DNA of 51,255 nucleotides, from contig CALMSO010000023.1 of NCBI GenBank assembly GCA_937872385.1, positions 1-51,255 of the forward strand, in the 5' to 3' direction. A program made the position numbers and the translations under genes. Positions 51,201-51,255 of this stretch are shown in pieces. The stretch's first letter is position 1; each line of letters opens with the position of its first letter. The stretch comes from an uncultured Saprospiraceae bacterium (lineage in GTDB: Bacteria > Bacteroidota > Bacteroidia > Chitinophagales > Saprospiraceae). The notes below the pieces were generated by a model. The model had not been told where the DNA came from. It ran no database searches and was given only the letters and a program-made list of their open reading frames with translations.

Positions 51201-51255
<55 letters not shown>

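Overview
This is a chromosomal window from a Bacteroidota bacterium. The signs are a secreted protein with a C-terminal type IX secretion sorting domain, a type IX secretion plug protein (DUF5103), promoters of the Bacteroidota form TTG-N19/20-TAnnTTTG in front of the rRNA operon, almost no Shine-Dalgarno sequences, frequent TTG starts, and a Bacteroidota-like 16S 5' end at the right edge. A saprospirian-like lineage is a guess.

Layout. 1-6.6 kb: octamer repeat array, small membrane proteins, thiolase, a multidomain secreted sugar dehydrogenase, a small secreted protein, and a TIGR04282 transferase. 6.6-13.9 kb: a MacA-like adaptor with TolC, T9SS plug, 3-methyladenine glycosylase, NrtR-like regulator, and a dolichyl-phosphate-type glycosyltransferase. 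13.6-19 kb: two tandem HPF genes, a secreted protein with a duplicated domain, mnmE, and riboflavin synthase inside a repeat-rich block. 19-32 kb: secreted and lipoproteins, a PLP decarboxylase, the ergothioneine genes egtB and egtD about 4.9 kb apart, two GT2 enzymes and a LACTB-like serine hydrolase. 32.6-38.5 kb, all on the minus strand: RSH (ppGpp), Fur, purA, 3-hydroxyanthranilate dioxygenase, LpxH-like. 38.8-43.2 kb: tRNA-Leu, trigger factor, clpP, clpX. 43.2-46.5 kb: epimerase, SDR, M16 peptidase. 46.7-50.6 kb: rhodanese lipoprotein and a carotenoid operon crtI-crtB-lycopene cyclase. 50.7-51.3 kb: tandem rrn promoters, leader and the first 55 nt of 16S rRNA.

The genes are mostly conserved housekeeping genes. 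The unusual content lies between them. Several interacting families of short repeats occupy 3' flanks of genes: (i) degenerate heptamer arrays (GCRAANN) at five loci, each with the purine-rich strand in the sense of the upstream gene; (ii) a composite element whose head starts at the stop codons of ribE, lpxH and an SDR gene; (iii) a ~100-bp miniature element (called B here) with TACC/GGTA-like ends and TAA target duplications; and (iv) a 92-bp element (called D here) with inverted ends, nested inside one B copy and flanked by a 6-bp duplication. One B copy can be compared directly with an unoccupied paralogous site 1.1 kb away, which fixes its ends and its TAA duplication. These repeat systems are the best candidates in the window for something undescribed. 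All similarity statements come from reading by eye; no alignment or database search was run.
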